DNA from: an uncultured Ilyobacter sp.
GTDB lineage: Bacteria > Fusobacteriota > Fusobacteriia > Fusobacteriales > Fusobacteriaceae
Reading direction: 5' to 3'
DNA: 64,000 nt
Assembly: GCF_963668085.1 (NCBI RefSeq)
Contig: NZ_OY764059.1
Location: 1,054,001 to 1,118,000, forward strand
The notes beneath the pieces are model-generated. The model did not search any database and was not told the DNA's origin. It saw only the letters and a list, made by a program, of their open reading frames with translations. This document shows positions 9,066 to 17,668 of the stretch, piece by piece (positions within the stretch are counted from its first letter, which is position 1; every line of letters starts with the position of its first letter). The position numbers and the translations under genes are program-made.

Positions 9066-10280
9066 TTATTCATTCCTAAGGGCATCTATGGGGTTCATGT
9101 GGGCAGCCTGTCTAGCAGGATAAACACCAAAGACGAGTCCTATTAAAGTGGATATAAAAACAGATGCTGCAGTGACATTTATAGATAGAATAGGCTCTAT
9201 TCCAGAGATGATACCAAAGATTTCTGATACGGCAAATCCAATAAAAATACCAATAGCACCGCCTGACAAGGAAAGAACAATAGCCTCAGTCAGGAACTGA
9301 AATAGGATATCACGATTTTTTGCCCCTATAGCCTTTCTGATACCTATCTCTTTTATCCTTTCGGTGACACTGACAAGCATTATATTCATTACTCCTATCC
9401 CTCCTACGAGAAGGGAGATAGACGCTACGAAAGTTACAAATATATTGAGGGTGGATAAAACTTCGTTAAAGGAACTTCCACGGGAGACTCTCTCTTCATA
9501 CTCATATATGCCGGTGACATTTTTGTTTTCAAGTTCTGTGATGATATTTGAGAGTAAGGTCTGGGAATTCGACGGATCAGATGCTTTTACCAGTATAGAG
9601 GAATATTCATCAGTTCCCAATATTCTCTCGGCTACAGGAAGAGATATTCTACCAAATGCTGGCAAAAATCTGCTTAGACCGAGTTGATTCATACCTGCAT
9701 CAGGATGTAAGAATATACCAACAATTGTAAAGGTATTTGTCTTATCAAGCGACCTAAATTCAACAGTAATTTTTTCCCCTAGAGGATTGCTATTTCCAAA
9801 TATTTTTCCTGCAGTAATATTATCTATCACAATAACAGGGACTTTTTCTTCATATTCACTTGATAAAATCGGCCTTCCCATTGTATAAGTCAGTTCTTCA
9901 ATGATCTCATACTCTGGAGTTGTTCCAAAAATAGCCCCACGAAGGTTCTGGTTTTTAAGGTTTTTGTAATCGACTCTTTCAAATACATAGGGAGATATTG
10001 CTTCTAAGTTTTCAGTATTTTTTAATATCGATACATCACTGCTGTTCAGGGCGAAGGCACTTCGGTAATTTTCATGTTCATCATCTGTTGATATTTCATA
10101 GACACCGAATCCACTTTTTGCAAGAGTTCCTGTTATTTTTTTCTGTCCCCCTTTTCCGATGGCCGACATGGCAATTACAGAAGATATTCCGATAATTATT
10201 CCTAGCATAGTTAGCAGGGACCTCATCTTATTGGCAGTGAGTGACTGAATGGCACTTTTAAAAGTCTCTATAAAATTCAT
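9066..10280 (-). CDS. MacB/FtsX-family ABC transporter permease
   Basis: About 404 residues: an N-terminal membrane helix (residues about 20-42), a large extracytoplasmic domain, then three C-terminal helices with the FtsX-type signature GGIGVMNIMLVSVTERIKEI. This is the MacB permease half without a fused ATPase; the ATPase is the overlapping gene upstream. The ATG at 10280 has GAGGTGATT upstream and is preferred over a TTG six bases earlier. It should form a tripartite exporter with the adaptor and TolC-like protein. The substrate is unknown. Confidence 0.92.
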   Translation of the reverse strand: MNFIETFKSAIQSLTANKMRSLLTMLGIIIGISSVIAMSAIGKGGQKKITGTLAKSGFGVYEISTDDEHENYRSAFALNSSDVSILKNTENLEAISPYVFERVDYKNLKNQNLRGAIFGTTPEYEIIEELTYTMGRPILSSEYEEKVPVIVIDNITAGKIFGNSNPLGEKITVEFRSLDKTNTFTIVGIFLHPDAGMNQLGLSRFLPAFGRISLPVAERILGTDEYSSILVKASDPSNSQTLLSNIITELENKNVTGIYEYEERVSRGSSFNEVLSTLNIFVTFVASISLLVGGIGVMNIMLVSVTERIKEIGIRKAIGAKNRDILFQFLTEAIVLSLSGGAIGIFIGFAVSEIFGIISGIEPILSINVTAASVFISTLIGLVFGVYPARQAAHMNPIDALRNE

Positions 10281-10980
10281 GGTCAATCACCTCATCTTTG
10301 ATTAATTTTCCATCTCGAAAACGGATTATTCTTTTACAATGAGCAGCTATACCATCTTCATGGGTTACCATAACAATGGTTACACCTTTTTGATTAAGTT
10401 CTTTAAATATAGTAAGAACTTCTTCTTCTGACTTTGAATCTAGGTTACCTGTGGGTTCATCTGCTAAAATTATATTAGGGCTTGTTACTAGAGCTCTTGC
10501 TAGGGCAGCTCTTTGACGCTGACCACCTGAAAGTTCATTTGGCCTATGATCTATTCTCTCTCCTAGTCCTACACCTTCTAAGGCTTTTACTGCCATCTCT
10601 TTTCTCTGGTGCAGATGTATTCCAGAATAAACAAGAGGTAAGGCCACATTTTCCCAAGCTTTTAATTTTGGAAGAAGATTAAAAGACTGAAAAACAAAGC
10701 CAATTCTTTTGTTTCTTATTTCAGCAAGCTGATCGTCGTCAAGATCCTCTATATTGACTCCAGACAATTTGTATTCTCCCACTGAGGTATGATCGAGACA
10801 GCCTAATATATTCATCATGGTAGATTTACCACTTCCACTAGGTCCCATAATAGCTACGAATTCTCCTTCCTTTACAGTAAAGGATACGTCATTTAGAGCC
10901 TTTAATGATATGTCACCTGTTATATATGTCTTTTCGAGGTGGTTTATTTCAATTACATTTTTCCTGGAAGAATATTTCAT
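10258..10980 (-). CDS. MacB/LolD-type ABC transporter ATPase
   Basis: 240 residues. Walker A GPSGSGKST, ABC signature LSGGQRQRAALARAL, Walker B IILADEPTGNLD and the H-loop VTHED are all present. It is the energy unit for the overlapping permease gene, with 23 bases shared. The short spacing to the adaptor gene upstream (9 bases) supports a single operon. Confidence 0.95.
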   Translation of the reverse strand: MKYSSRKNVIEINHLEKTYITGDISLKALNDVSFTVKEGEFVAIMGPSGSGKSTMMNILGCLDHTSVGEYKLSGVNIEDLDDDQLAEIRNKRIGFVFQSFNLLPKLKAWENVALPLVYSGIHLHQRKEMAVKALEGVGLGERIDHRPNELSGGQRQRAALARALVTSPNIILADEPTGNLDSKSEEEVLTIFKELNQKGVTIVMVTHEDGIAAHCKRIIRFRDGKLIKDEVIDHEFYRDF

Positions 10981-10989
10981 ATTACACTC

Positions 10990-12105
10990 CTAAACCTTTT
11001 TCTTTTTTTTGAGGTTGTCAACACCGATTTTTACATCGGTTCCATCTTGAAGACTCTGATCTGGATCTTTTAAAATTGTAATGTTTTCCTCTAGACCTTC
11101 AACAGATACGATAGTGCTGTTATTCAGCTTTAAAGTTACATATTTTTTTCTTATGGTAGAATCAGGCTTGAGCTCAAAAACATAGTATCCATTGCTGTCC
11201 TCTAGGACTGACATTCTAGGGATAGATATACTGTCCTTGTCTACATAGGAGATTATTTCAACCTTTACATTGAATCCAGGACGTAGTTGCGAAGGGATAT
11301 TCTCTAAAGTTATCTCCACTTCCACATAAGCTTCTGTAGTGCTAGAAGAGGATGAGCTTTGACTTGAGGAGTTTGAACTCGTAGCCGTAGAAAGAGTCGA
11401 GATCTTGCTGACCATCCCGTTAAATACTTTCTTATAGGCTTCTGGAGCTATTCTTACAGGTTGTCCCAATGAGATCTCATTTATGCTGTATTCTGGAACT
11501 TCTGCTATGATTATCATATCTGACAAATCAGCTATTTCAAAAAGTTCTACCTCGGTGTTTACTCTGTAGTTTTCTTCTGCGATCATTGAAATAATAGTTC
11601 CGTTAAAGGGACTTTTTATTTCATCTAGCATCTTCGAAAGCTCCTCTTTAAAATCTTCGATTTTTAAAAGAGAAGTTTCAATATCAAACTGAAGGTCTTC
11701 AACCTCTACCTTAGACGCCCCTCCTATTTTGAGGAGTTCCCTGGCATTTTCCAGGTCTCTTTGAAGTTTTTTTAGAGAGATCTCCTCTTGTTTTAGATTT
11801 CTGATAACAGTGTTTTTGTCCTCAGAATCAAAGGTCATGATTGTCTCACCGATTTTTACATAATCCCCTTCGCTATAGTAAACTTTATCTACTTTTAGAC
11901 TACGGTCTGCATAGACAAGCTTTGTATCTCTAGCTTCTATGACGCCGTCTGCCTCTACTATTTTTTCAAAGTCTGCTTTTTTGACTTTATAGACAGAATA
12001 AGTTCGTTTTGTGTCCTCAGAAAGAAGGGTTTTTTTATAAAATATAAAACCTGTTATTCCCAAGAGAATAATAAATATAGCGATAAGTATCTTTTTTAGA
12101 TTCAT
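10990..12105 (-). CDS. MacA-like periplasmic adaptor (HlyD/MFP family)
   Basis: 371 residues. Single N-terminal anchor helix (residues about 5-25), a barrel-sandwich hybrid split by a coiled-coil hairpin (about residues 95-145), then beta domains. A Ser/Thr-rich insertion lies near residues 237-256. It links the inner-membrane ABC pair to the outer-membrane channel. AGGAGGTAACA precedes the ATG, and only two bases separate it from the TolC-like gene. Confidence 0.92.
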   Translation of the reverse strand: MNLKKILIAIFIILLGITGFIFYKKTLLSEDTKRTYSVYKVKKADFEKIVEADGVIEARDTKLVYADRSLKVDKVYYSEGDYVKIGETIMTFDSEDKNTVIRNLKQEEISLKKLQRDLENARELLKIGGASKVEVEDLQFDIETSLLKIEDFKEELSKMLDEIKSPFNGTIISMIAEENYRVNTEVELFEIADLSDMIIIAEVPEYSINEISLGQPVRIAPEAYKKVFNGMVSKISTLSTATSSNSSSQSSSSSSTTEAYVEVEITLENIPSQLRPGFNVKVEIISYVDKDSISIPRMSVLEDSNGYYVFELKPDSTIRKKYVTLKLNNSTIVSVEGLEENITILKDPDQSLQDGTDVKIGVDNLKKKKKV

Positions 12106-12107
12106 TG

Positions 12108-13358
12108 TTACCTCCTGTACTTTATTTCGTAGATAAGGGCATTTAATTCATTTCTTTTTCTCTCTAGCTCAACAGAGTTTTCCACATACTCATCATACTT
12201 TTCTGCATAATTTATGTATGAGTCGCTTCCCTGTTCATATTTCATTTTATAAATTTCATACTTCATCTCAAAAAGCTTATTTTCTCTTTCTAAATTTTGA
12301 AGATCTTTAACAAGAGTATAGTATTGATTTTCAAAATCTTTTTTCAGATTTTTACTATTTTCTACTTCTCTGTCTCTTTCAAGTTCTAACTCTTGAATTT
12401 CTAACTGATAGAGATTACTGGTATCATCATATTCAAAAAGAGTTTTGCTAAGCTCTAAAGAAACAACCCAACCGTCGCTCACAGTGTCATAAAAGGTTCC
12501 TGCAGTGAGACTTGGCCATTTGTTCTCATACTTTGAATATTTATAATTTTCTTTGGACTTTTCTATTAAAAGCTTGGAGTTTTCTACACTTCTTTCCCCT
12601 ATACCATTGAAGTCCTCTTTTTCTAAATTTGGAATTTCGGCTAAGTTTTCGATTTCTTCGTCAAGGGTATCCACCTTGTAAAGATCGTAAAAATCGACTT
12701 TCAGTTTTTCTATATCTTTTTTCAGTTGCTCTATATCAGATATCGAATTTTCCACTAACATTTCAGAATATCTATAATCAAATTCAGTACCTGTGCCTAT
12801 CTCCACCTCTTTTTTTAAATTTTCCATATCCTTAACCAGTCTAGGATGAAGTTTTTCCTTTAGTTCAAGCTCTAGTTTTTTATCCATATAATTTTGGTAG
12901 AGTGTTATAAGTCCTAAAACCTCTTCTTCGATAGTTTCTTCCTCAATGTTTAATCGGTAATCTTTGTCATAGGAAAAAACAGCTGAGCTATATTTTTTCT
13001 CGCTATAAAAAATATCCCTTAAATCTTTTTCCACACCAAAAAGTTCCTCTTCACTCTCTCCATCTTCATGGTCAAATTCGGCATAATATTTAAAAAAATC
13101 ATAGGTGGCAGTTAGGCTGCTGTCAAACTCCTTGCCGTCATCAGAATCTGAATAATCGGACTCTGCTTCTAAATCTATCCCGTCTCTATTGATTCGGTCT
13201 ATTTTTATCTTTTCAATTTCTAAACGATTTTCTTCAAATTCTTTGAATTCTTTGGAATAACCTCGTTTTTCTACATCTTTTATCATTTCATCCAAAGTCA
13301 ATGCGTAAGAATGGAGTGATAGAATCATAGAAAGAGAGAGGATTGTCAGTTTTTTCAA
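12108..13358 (-). CDS. TolC-like outer-membrane efflux protein
   Basis: 416 residues. Signal peptide MKKLTILSLSMILSLHSYA, then a highly charged, Glu/Lys-rich, mostly helical protein with two similar halves typical of the TolC/OEP family. It is strongly acidic and rather divergent, so the family call rests on architecture and operon context: first gene before the adaptor, ATPase and permease. A G-rich ribosome site precedes the ATG. The promoter element at 13421-13452 probably drives the operon. Confidence 0.82.
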   Translation of the reverse strand: MKKLTILSLSMILSLHSYALTLDEMIKDVEKRGYSKEFKEFEENRLEIEKIKIDRINRDGIDLEAESDYSDSDDGKEFDSSLTATYDFFKYYAEFDHEDGESEEELFGVEKDLRDIFYSEKKYSSAVFSYDKDYRLNIEEETIEEEVLGLITLYQNYMDKKLELELKEKLHPRLVKDMENLKKEVEIGTGTEFDYRYSEMLVENSISDIEQLKKDIEKLKVDFYDLYKVDTLDEEIENLAEIPNLEKEDFNGIGERSVENSKLLIEKSKENYKYSKYENKWPSLTAGTFYDTVSDGWVVSLELSKTLFEYDDTSNLYQLEIQELELERDREVENSKNLKKDFENQYYTLVKDLQNLERENKLFEMKYEIYKMKYEQGSDSYINYAEKYDEYVENSVELERKRNELNALIYEIKYRR

Positions 13359-13420
13359 AAAAATACCCCCCGTTGTTAAATTTGATATTTATTTTTTGAT
13401 CTAAAGAAATTACACTACTG

Positions 13421-13452
13421 AGTATACATATTTACTGTGACAGCAGTGTGAC
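13421..13452 (-). promoter_or_regulatory. Direct-repeat promoter element upstream of the efflux operon
   Basis: Read on the minus strand: GTCACA, 5 bases, GTCACA (an exact 11-bp period), 9 bases, then a -10 box TATACT. The same arrangement, with nearly the same 9-base spacer GTAAATAWG, occurs at 20680-20711 before another leftward gene. An 11-bp direct repeat at the -35 position is typical of OmpR-family response regulators. Confidence 0.7.
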
Positions 13453-13503
13453 GACAAAAAGAAATAACGTATAATAATATCTTATTAAATGATATTTTTC
13501 CGT

Positions 13504-13529
13504 AATTTAGTTGGCTTCACAACTAAATT
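13504..13529. repeat. Perfect 10-bp inverted repeat
   Basis: AATTTAGTTG, 6-base loop, CAACTAAATT. A further TTTAGTTG follows near 13554. It lies between the efflux promoter and the 3' end of the hemolysin-III gene; it may be an operator or a weak hairpin. Confidence 0.5.
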
Positions 13530-13611
13530 GTATTAATAAAACTTTAGCATGGTTTAGTTGAGTAGTCAATATATTTAAGGCTATTTCAAACTACTTTTAT
13601 TAAAAAAATTA

Positions 13612-13637
13612 TAAAAAAAAAGAGCCATTAGGCCCTT
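13612..13637 (-). terminator. Terminator of the hemolysin-III gene
   Basis: On the minus strand, AGGGCC-TAAT-GGCTCT followed by nine T, overlapping the end of the gene. Confidence 0.75.
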
Positions 13638-14263
13638 TAGATAGAATAGTATATAGATAGGTAGTTCAATACACTGCCTCCAATGACAAAGAGATGCCAT
13701 ATTACATGGGTAAACTTTATCTTTTTAAGGAGATAAAATATTGCTCCGAGGGAATATGTTATACCACTTGCCAAGAGAAGGTTCAGAGCTTCAGAATTTA
13801 AATTTGTCTTTAGATTTTTAAAAACGAATACTATCATCCATCCCATAAACAAGTAGATAAGTGTAGAAACAAAGGTGAACCTACCAGTAAATTTGATTTT
13901 AAAAATTATCCCCATCACTGTTAGCATCCACTGTATAACTAGTAGTATCATCGCCACTTTACCCTTGACTATTGTAAGGAGATAGGGAGTGTAAGAGCTA
14001 GAAATAAGTATGTATATTGCAGAATGATCAAATATTTTAAAAAGCTTTTTTGTTTTTCCAGGCTTTAGGATATGGTAAGTGCCTGACATGGAGTATAGCA
14101 GTATAAGTGCTGCACCGAATATGCTAAAGCTCACTAGATGGGCCGTAGTTCCAAAATTTAATGCCCTAAATATGAGAAGCACAAGACCATATACTGCTGT
14201 CAAGGCACCGAGATAGTGGGTTATAGAATTCATATATTCCTCTAATTTATCATGATCTGTCAT
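13637..14263 (-). CDS. Hemolysin III / PAQR-family membrane protein
   Basis: 208 residues, seven predicted membrane helices. The family's metal-site motifs are visible: SMSGTYH, FDHSAIYILI and a C-terminal HVIWHLFV (Ser/His/Asp set of the PAQR/YqfA family). Some members act in membrane fluidity or fatty-acid signalling; hemolytic activity is shown only for a few. The ATG at 14263 is chosen because GGAGGA precedes it; that site overlaps an earlier in-frame ATG. Confidence 0.88.
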   Translation of the reverse strand: MTDHDKLEEYMNSITHYLGALTAVYGLVLLIFRALNFGTTAHLVSFSIFGAALILLYSMSGTYHILKPGKTKKLFKIFDHSAIYILISSSYTPYLLTIVKGKVAMILLVIQWMLTVMGIIFKIKFTGRFTFVSTLIYLFMGWMIVFVFKNLKTNLNSEALNLLLASGITYSLGAIFYLLKKIKFTHVIWHLFVIGGSVLNYLSIYYSI

Positions 14264-14648
14264 AGCTGATTCCTCCATTTAAATATTTATTAACTATTAT
14301 ACCATATTCCTAACTGGTTTAGTCAAGAATACGTTGAAAAATTTTTATGAAATTTTTTTAATATAAAATGACTAAATGTATAAAAATGATCAAATATTGT
14401 ATATTTTTTTCTTATAAGCAATTTTATTGACCTTTAATCAGTAAAATTCTCTTTATAAAAGTGTGAATGTCATAATAAAATAACGTACGTTATGAAAAGA
14501 CTGGAGGTCTAAAAGTGCCATAAAATAAAGCTTAGGAACGAATGATTGTTTTTCTTATCAAATTGGTAAAGTTTGACTTTTTTTAAAAAAGTATATATAC
14601 TCTTTTTTAGGAAGGGTCTATCAAAATTTTAATTTGAGGAGGTATAAG
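14264..14648 (+). other. Intergenic region upstream of the small XRE regulator
   Basis: Contains a TTGACC box near 14430, an ATAACGTACGTTAT palindrome (14480-14493) and a short hairpin around 14498-14510 before the ribosome site of the next gene. The word TAAAAGTG occurs near 14457 and near 14511. Possibly a long leader or operator region; nothing decisive. Confidence 0.35.
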
Positions 14649-14846
14649 GTGAAAGTAAGAATTAAAAAAATTCTCGAGGAAAAGGGAAGATCAATTTACT
14701 GGTTAGCAATCCAGTGTAATGTTACATATAAAAGTATGTTCAATCTAGTGAATAATAAAACATCTTCTGTTAAGTTTATGCTTTTAGAAAGAATATGCAA
14801 TGTACTTGAAGTAACTCCTAACGATATCTTTGACTTTGAAAATTAA
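14649..14846 (+). CDS. Small XRE/Cro-type transcriptional regulator
   Basis: 65 residues, almost entirely a helix-turn-helix of the Cro/YozG type (IYWLAIQCNVTYKSMFNLVN, then LLERICNVLEVTPNDIF). The GTG at 14649 is preferred over a TTG at 14634 because GAGGAGG sits 6 bases before it. Monocistronic, with a long upstream region holding a palindrome. Target unknown. Confidence 0.85.
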   Translation: MKVRIKKILEEKGRSIYWLAIQCNVTYKSMFNLVNNKTSSVKFMLLERICNVLEVTPNDIFDFEN

Positions 14847-14870
14847 AAATGGGGCTTTTAGCCCCATTTA
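14847..14870 (+). terminator. Terminator after the XRE regulator
   Basis: AAATGGGGC-TTTTA-GCCCCATTT stem-loop between convergent genes; symmetrical A/T flanks suggest bidirectional action. Confidence 0.8.
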
Positions 14871-14874
14871 AAAG

Positions 14875-15036
14875 TCAGTTTAGATGCATACTCGAGAAAA
14901 ATATTCCATTTGATCTTTTTTTTCTGCATACTGGGCACAGCTTGTTATAGGGAACACCTTTTATATCCAATTCACTTTTAAAATTTTTTTTACATTTTAA
15001 GCATGTTATAGTCTTAGATTTTGTTTTAGTTTCCAT
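14875..15036 (-). CDS. 53-residue zinc-ribbon protein
   Basis: Starts METKTKSKTITCLKCKKNF; a second pair CPVC near residue 34 completes a CxxC...CxxC zinc ribbon. GGAGGGG precedes the ATG, and the end abuts the terminator at 14847. Basic (many Lys), so it may bind nucleic acid. Function unknown. Confidence 0.7.
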   Translation of the reverse strand: METKTKSKTITCLKCKKNFKSELDIKGVPYNKLCPVCRKKRSNGIFFSSMHLN

Positions 15037-15224
15037 TAGCACACCCCTCCCATTTTTAAATACAATAAATTATTCTTTAGACGAACTTTTAGTAAAAAAA
15101 GTTTATTTTTTTACACTTTATTTAAAAGTCCTATAATTTATTAATATTAAATTTTTTGTAAAAAAATAAAAAATAAGATATAATATTTATAAAAATAACA
15201 TAAAAGATAGGAGAACATCTGTAC

Positions 15225-15941
15225 ATGAATATAGAATTAAAAAACGTAATCTTGGATATCAAACCTGGACAGGAAAATTTTGAATTTGAAAAACTTTATG
15301 AAAATTCTTATAAAGAGGCCTTAAAGAGAGAAACACTAAAAAATAAAGAAAAAATACACTGGTCTGGCATATTCCACATAGAAGATGATGAAATTGAGAT
15401 GGATTTTGTTGTGGATACAAAGGGAAATTATATAACCTATTTGGATCTAGATGGATATCTAAATGGTGAAGTTGCAGAGATAGATGAAGGAAGTGCATTT
15501 CACCTGGTTTCTGAGGAAAGTAACATTTATGAAGCAATCTGCTTTATGGAAATAAAAAAATTAAAAGTTCTTCCAGAGGAGAAATTAAAGGCAATAGAAT
15601 ACAGTCTCTTCCCAAAATTTGCTCAAGGTTTTATAGCAAGTGATCTTGCCGAGGAAAATAACGTCAGTGAATTTATGGAATTGTTTACTCCTATACTTTC
15701 AGACTTAGAACTTATCAAAAAAATAAAAATAAACTGTGAATGGACAAAAATCTCAGGAGGAAATAGCGAGACTAAAGAACGGTTCGAAGAATTTCTAAAG
15801 GATTATGTAGAAAAAAAAATATTTTTTATATATTATGACACTGAATATGGTGAGATGCTATCTAAAAAAGAGTATAACGAACTTTTTGCTCAGGGTATAA
15901 AGTATAATCCAAATACCGCTATCTTAGACTTATATGAATAG
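15225..15941 (+). CDS. Unknown acidic protein, 238 residues
   Basis: Soluble, Glu-rich, without signal peptide or helix-turn-helix. Regions such as EIEMDFVVDTKGNYITYLDL suggest a beta-sheet-rich N-terminal half; the C-terminal half is helical. I recognise no family. Start: ATG 15225 after AGGAGAACATCTGTAC. Single gene ended by the strong hairpin at 15951. Confidence 0.75.
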   Translation: MNIELKNVILDIKPGQENFEFEKLYENSYKEALKRETLKNKEKIHWSGIFHIEDDEIEMDFVVDTKGNYITYLDLDGYLNGEVAEIDEGSAFHLVSEESNIYEAICFMEIKKLKVLPEEKLKAIEYSLFPKFAQGFIASDLAEENNVSEFMELFTPILSDLELIKKIKINCEWTKISGGNSETKERFEEFLKDYVEKKIFFIYYDTEYGEMLSKKEYNELFAQGIKYNPNTAILDLYE

Positions 15942-15950
15942 AATAGGTAT

Positions 15951-15995
15951 ATATAAACAAAGGAGGCAGAATAACACTGCCTCCTTTGTTTATAT
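15951..15995. terminator. Bidirectional terminator with a 19-bp perfect stem
   Basis: Arms 15951-15969 and 15977-15995 pair perfectly (core AAAGGAGGCAG / CTGCCTCCTTT). It lies between two convergent genes and includes the stop codon of the leftward one. Confidence 0.85.
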
Positions 15996-16253
15996 AATCT
16001 TAATCCTGAATGTTATTATCTCATCTTTGTCTGGGGTGATATGGATAAAATTAACTGTATCATCATTTTCATACTGGATTTCGTCTACTTGGCAGACAAT
16101 TTTTGTATCGTTGTCTAAAATGATAACTAAAAGTTTATTGAGCTTAGATATCTCCTTTACAGAACCTACAGAATCAATCTCTATCAGTTCCCATCTTGAC
16201 TCGACCATAACTTCTTTATTCAAAAGAAGGGTTTTGAGTTTTTCTAATTCCAT
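15990..16253 (-). CDS. Unknown small protein, 87 residues
   Basis: Starts MELEKLKTLLLNKEVMVESR; AAAGGAGTGAG precedes the ATG. Predicted beta-rich (NKLLVIILDNDTKIVCQVDEI), with a fold like a small RNA- or ligand-binding barrel, but no family is recognised. Cytoplasmic. Confidence 0.7.
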   Translation of the reverse strand: MELEKLKTLLLNKEVMVESRWELIEIDSVGSVKEISKLNKLLVIILDNDTKIVCQVDEIQYENDDTVNFIHITPDKDEIITFRIKII

Positions 16254-16464
16254 AGATGCTCACTCCTTTTCACTATAGTCTAATATTCACTAGATAGCTA
16301 TTCAATTAATAAATTTTAAATATATTAAAATAAAAACCTTCCACTAAGAACACTATTTGACAACTGCAGCAGTTATCCTTTTCTTAAAAAGATAGTTTTC
16401 TTCTATAAAATCCTTCTTTGTGGTAAAATACTATAAGTGTAAAGAAATAGGAGGAAAGATATTA

Positions 16465-17010
16465 GTGAGGAAAAAAATTAAAGAAACAATAGTGGTAGAG
16501 GGCAGAGACGACATCACTGCAGTAAAGGCGGCAGTGGATGCAGAACTTATAGAGGTAAACGGATTTGCTGTGAGAAAGAGAAGTACCTTGGAAAAAATAA
16601 AGAATGCTCAAGAGAGAACTGGAGTTATTATTCTTACAGATCCTGATTTTGCAGGAGAAAAGATAAGAAAGACTATAGAAAACTATGTCCCAGGTGTAAG
16701 ACACGCATATATTGGAAGGAAAGAAGGTACCAGGCTAAAAGATGGGAATATAGGAGTTGAAAATGCTTCTCCTTCGGTTATTATAAGGGCTTTAACTGAT
16801 GCAAAATGCAAGCTGGTGGATAGAAATGATATATTTACTCCTATGGATATGATAAAGTACGGCCTCACAGGGGGAGATGACTCTAAAAACAAGAGACAGA
16901 AACTAGGTGTGAAGTTAGGCATTGGCTACGGAAACGGTAAACAGTTTTTAGCCAAACTTAATCACTTTGGAATAACGAAAGATGAATTTTTAGAAGCAAT
17001 GGAAAAATAG
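16465..17010 (+). CDS. rnmV: Ribonuclease M5
   Basis: 181 residues. TOPRIM fold with the conserved glutamate in IVVEGRDD and the DPD motif in ILTDPDFAGEKIR. RNase M5 trims 5S rRNA precursor and is otherwise typical of Firmicutes. The GTG at 16465 is chosen: GGAGG lies 10 bases upstream, whereas the ATG-like extension to 16420 has no such site. No 5S rRNA gene is in the window. Confidence 0.93.
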   Translation: MRKKIKETIVVEGRDDITAVKAAVDAELIEVNGFAVRKRSTLEKIKNAQERTGVIILTDPDFAGEKIRKTIENYVPGVRHAYIGRKEGTRLKDGNIGVENASPSVIIRALTDAKCKLVDRNDIFTPMDMIKYGLTGGDDSKNKRQKLGVKLGIGYGNGKQFLAKLNHFGITKDEFLEAMEK

Positions 17011-17035
17011 GCTCTTGATACGAGCCTATTTTTTA
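17003..17035. terminator. Terminator shared by rnmV and a small leftward gene
   Basis: AATAGGCTC / GAGCCTATT stem with A and T runs on both sides. Confidence 0.85.
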
Positions 17036-17136
17036 TTTTTACTTTTTTTGATGTTCTCTTTCTTTTTATCTTTTGTTTTATCCTTCTCAGTCTTTTTTAG
17101 ATCCTCTATAATGTCTTCCATCTCTCTTCTACTCAT
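17026..17136 (-). CDS. 36-residue Lys/Glu-rich peptide
   Basis: Begins MSRREMEDIIEDLKKTEKDK and ends in a Lys-rich tail; the stop codon lies in the rnmV terminator. AGGAGGAGGAAATT before the ATG is a very strong ribosome site, the main reason to accept this short gene. A charged helical peptide with no known relative. Confidence 0.5.
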   Translation of the reverse strand: MSRREMEDIIEDLKKTEKDKTKDKKKENIKKSKNKK

Positions 17137-17272
17137 AATTTCCTCCTCCTAAATTCTAGTCCTTAATACCTTATTTGACAATAAATAAATATTCCTTTTA
17201 CATTATAAAGAGGAAAAAGTGTAAATAGAAAAAACATTATTTTAGGTAGAGAAGTATAGAGGAGGGATAAAT

Positions 17273-17551
17273 ATGTTTACAGAAAAAATTATTATAAATA
17301 AGGGAGCAGTGTATCTACTTTTTGATAAGGACGAGAATTTTATTGGAAGAGCCTTTATAGAGGATTTGAGTGAAAGCCCAATTAAAATATTCACCTATGT
17401 AGGTAAAAAATATGAAAAAGAGTACGAAGAGATTGCAGGATCAATTTCTAAAGCCCTGAGAGAGGATTATAGGGGAAAAAGTAAAATTAAAATGGAATTC
17501 CTACTGAATTTTCTTTCAGAAGATGCTACCAGAACTGTTACCCTTGATTAG
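17273..17551 (+). CDS. Unknown small protein, 92 residues
   Basis: Starts MFTEKIIINKGAVYLLFDKD; GAGGAGGGATAAAT precedes the ATG. Alternating beta strands and a helical C-terminus, without membrane segment or cysteine motif. Monocistronic. No family recognised. Confidence 0.72.
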   Translation: MFTEKIIINKGAVYLLFDKDENFIGRAFIEDLSESPIKIFTYVGKKYEKEYEEIAGSISKALREDYRGKSKIKMEFLLNFLSEDATRTVTLD

Positions 17552-17614
17552 GAATTTATTTTCAATAATCAAATACTAAGGCTCAAAATTTAGAAAAAAA
17601 GATTTAAAAAGTTT

Positions 17615-17650
17615 CATAAAAAAATCCCCTGTATATTGAACAGGGGATTT
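17615..17650 (-). terminator. Terminator of the radical SAM gene
   Basis: AAATCCCCTG / CAGGGGATTT hairpin; the preceding A run becomes the T tract on the minus strand. Confidence 0.85.
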
Positions 17651-17668
17651 ATCAAGCTTGATAAAAAG

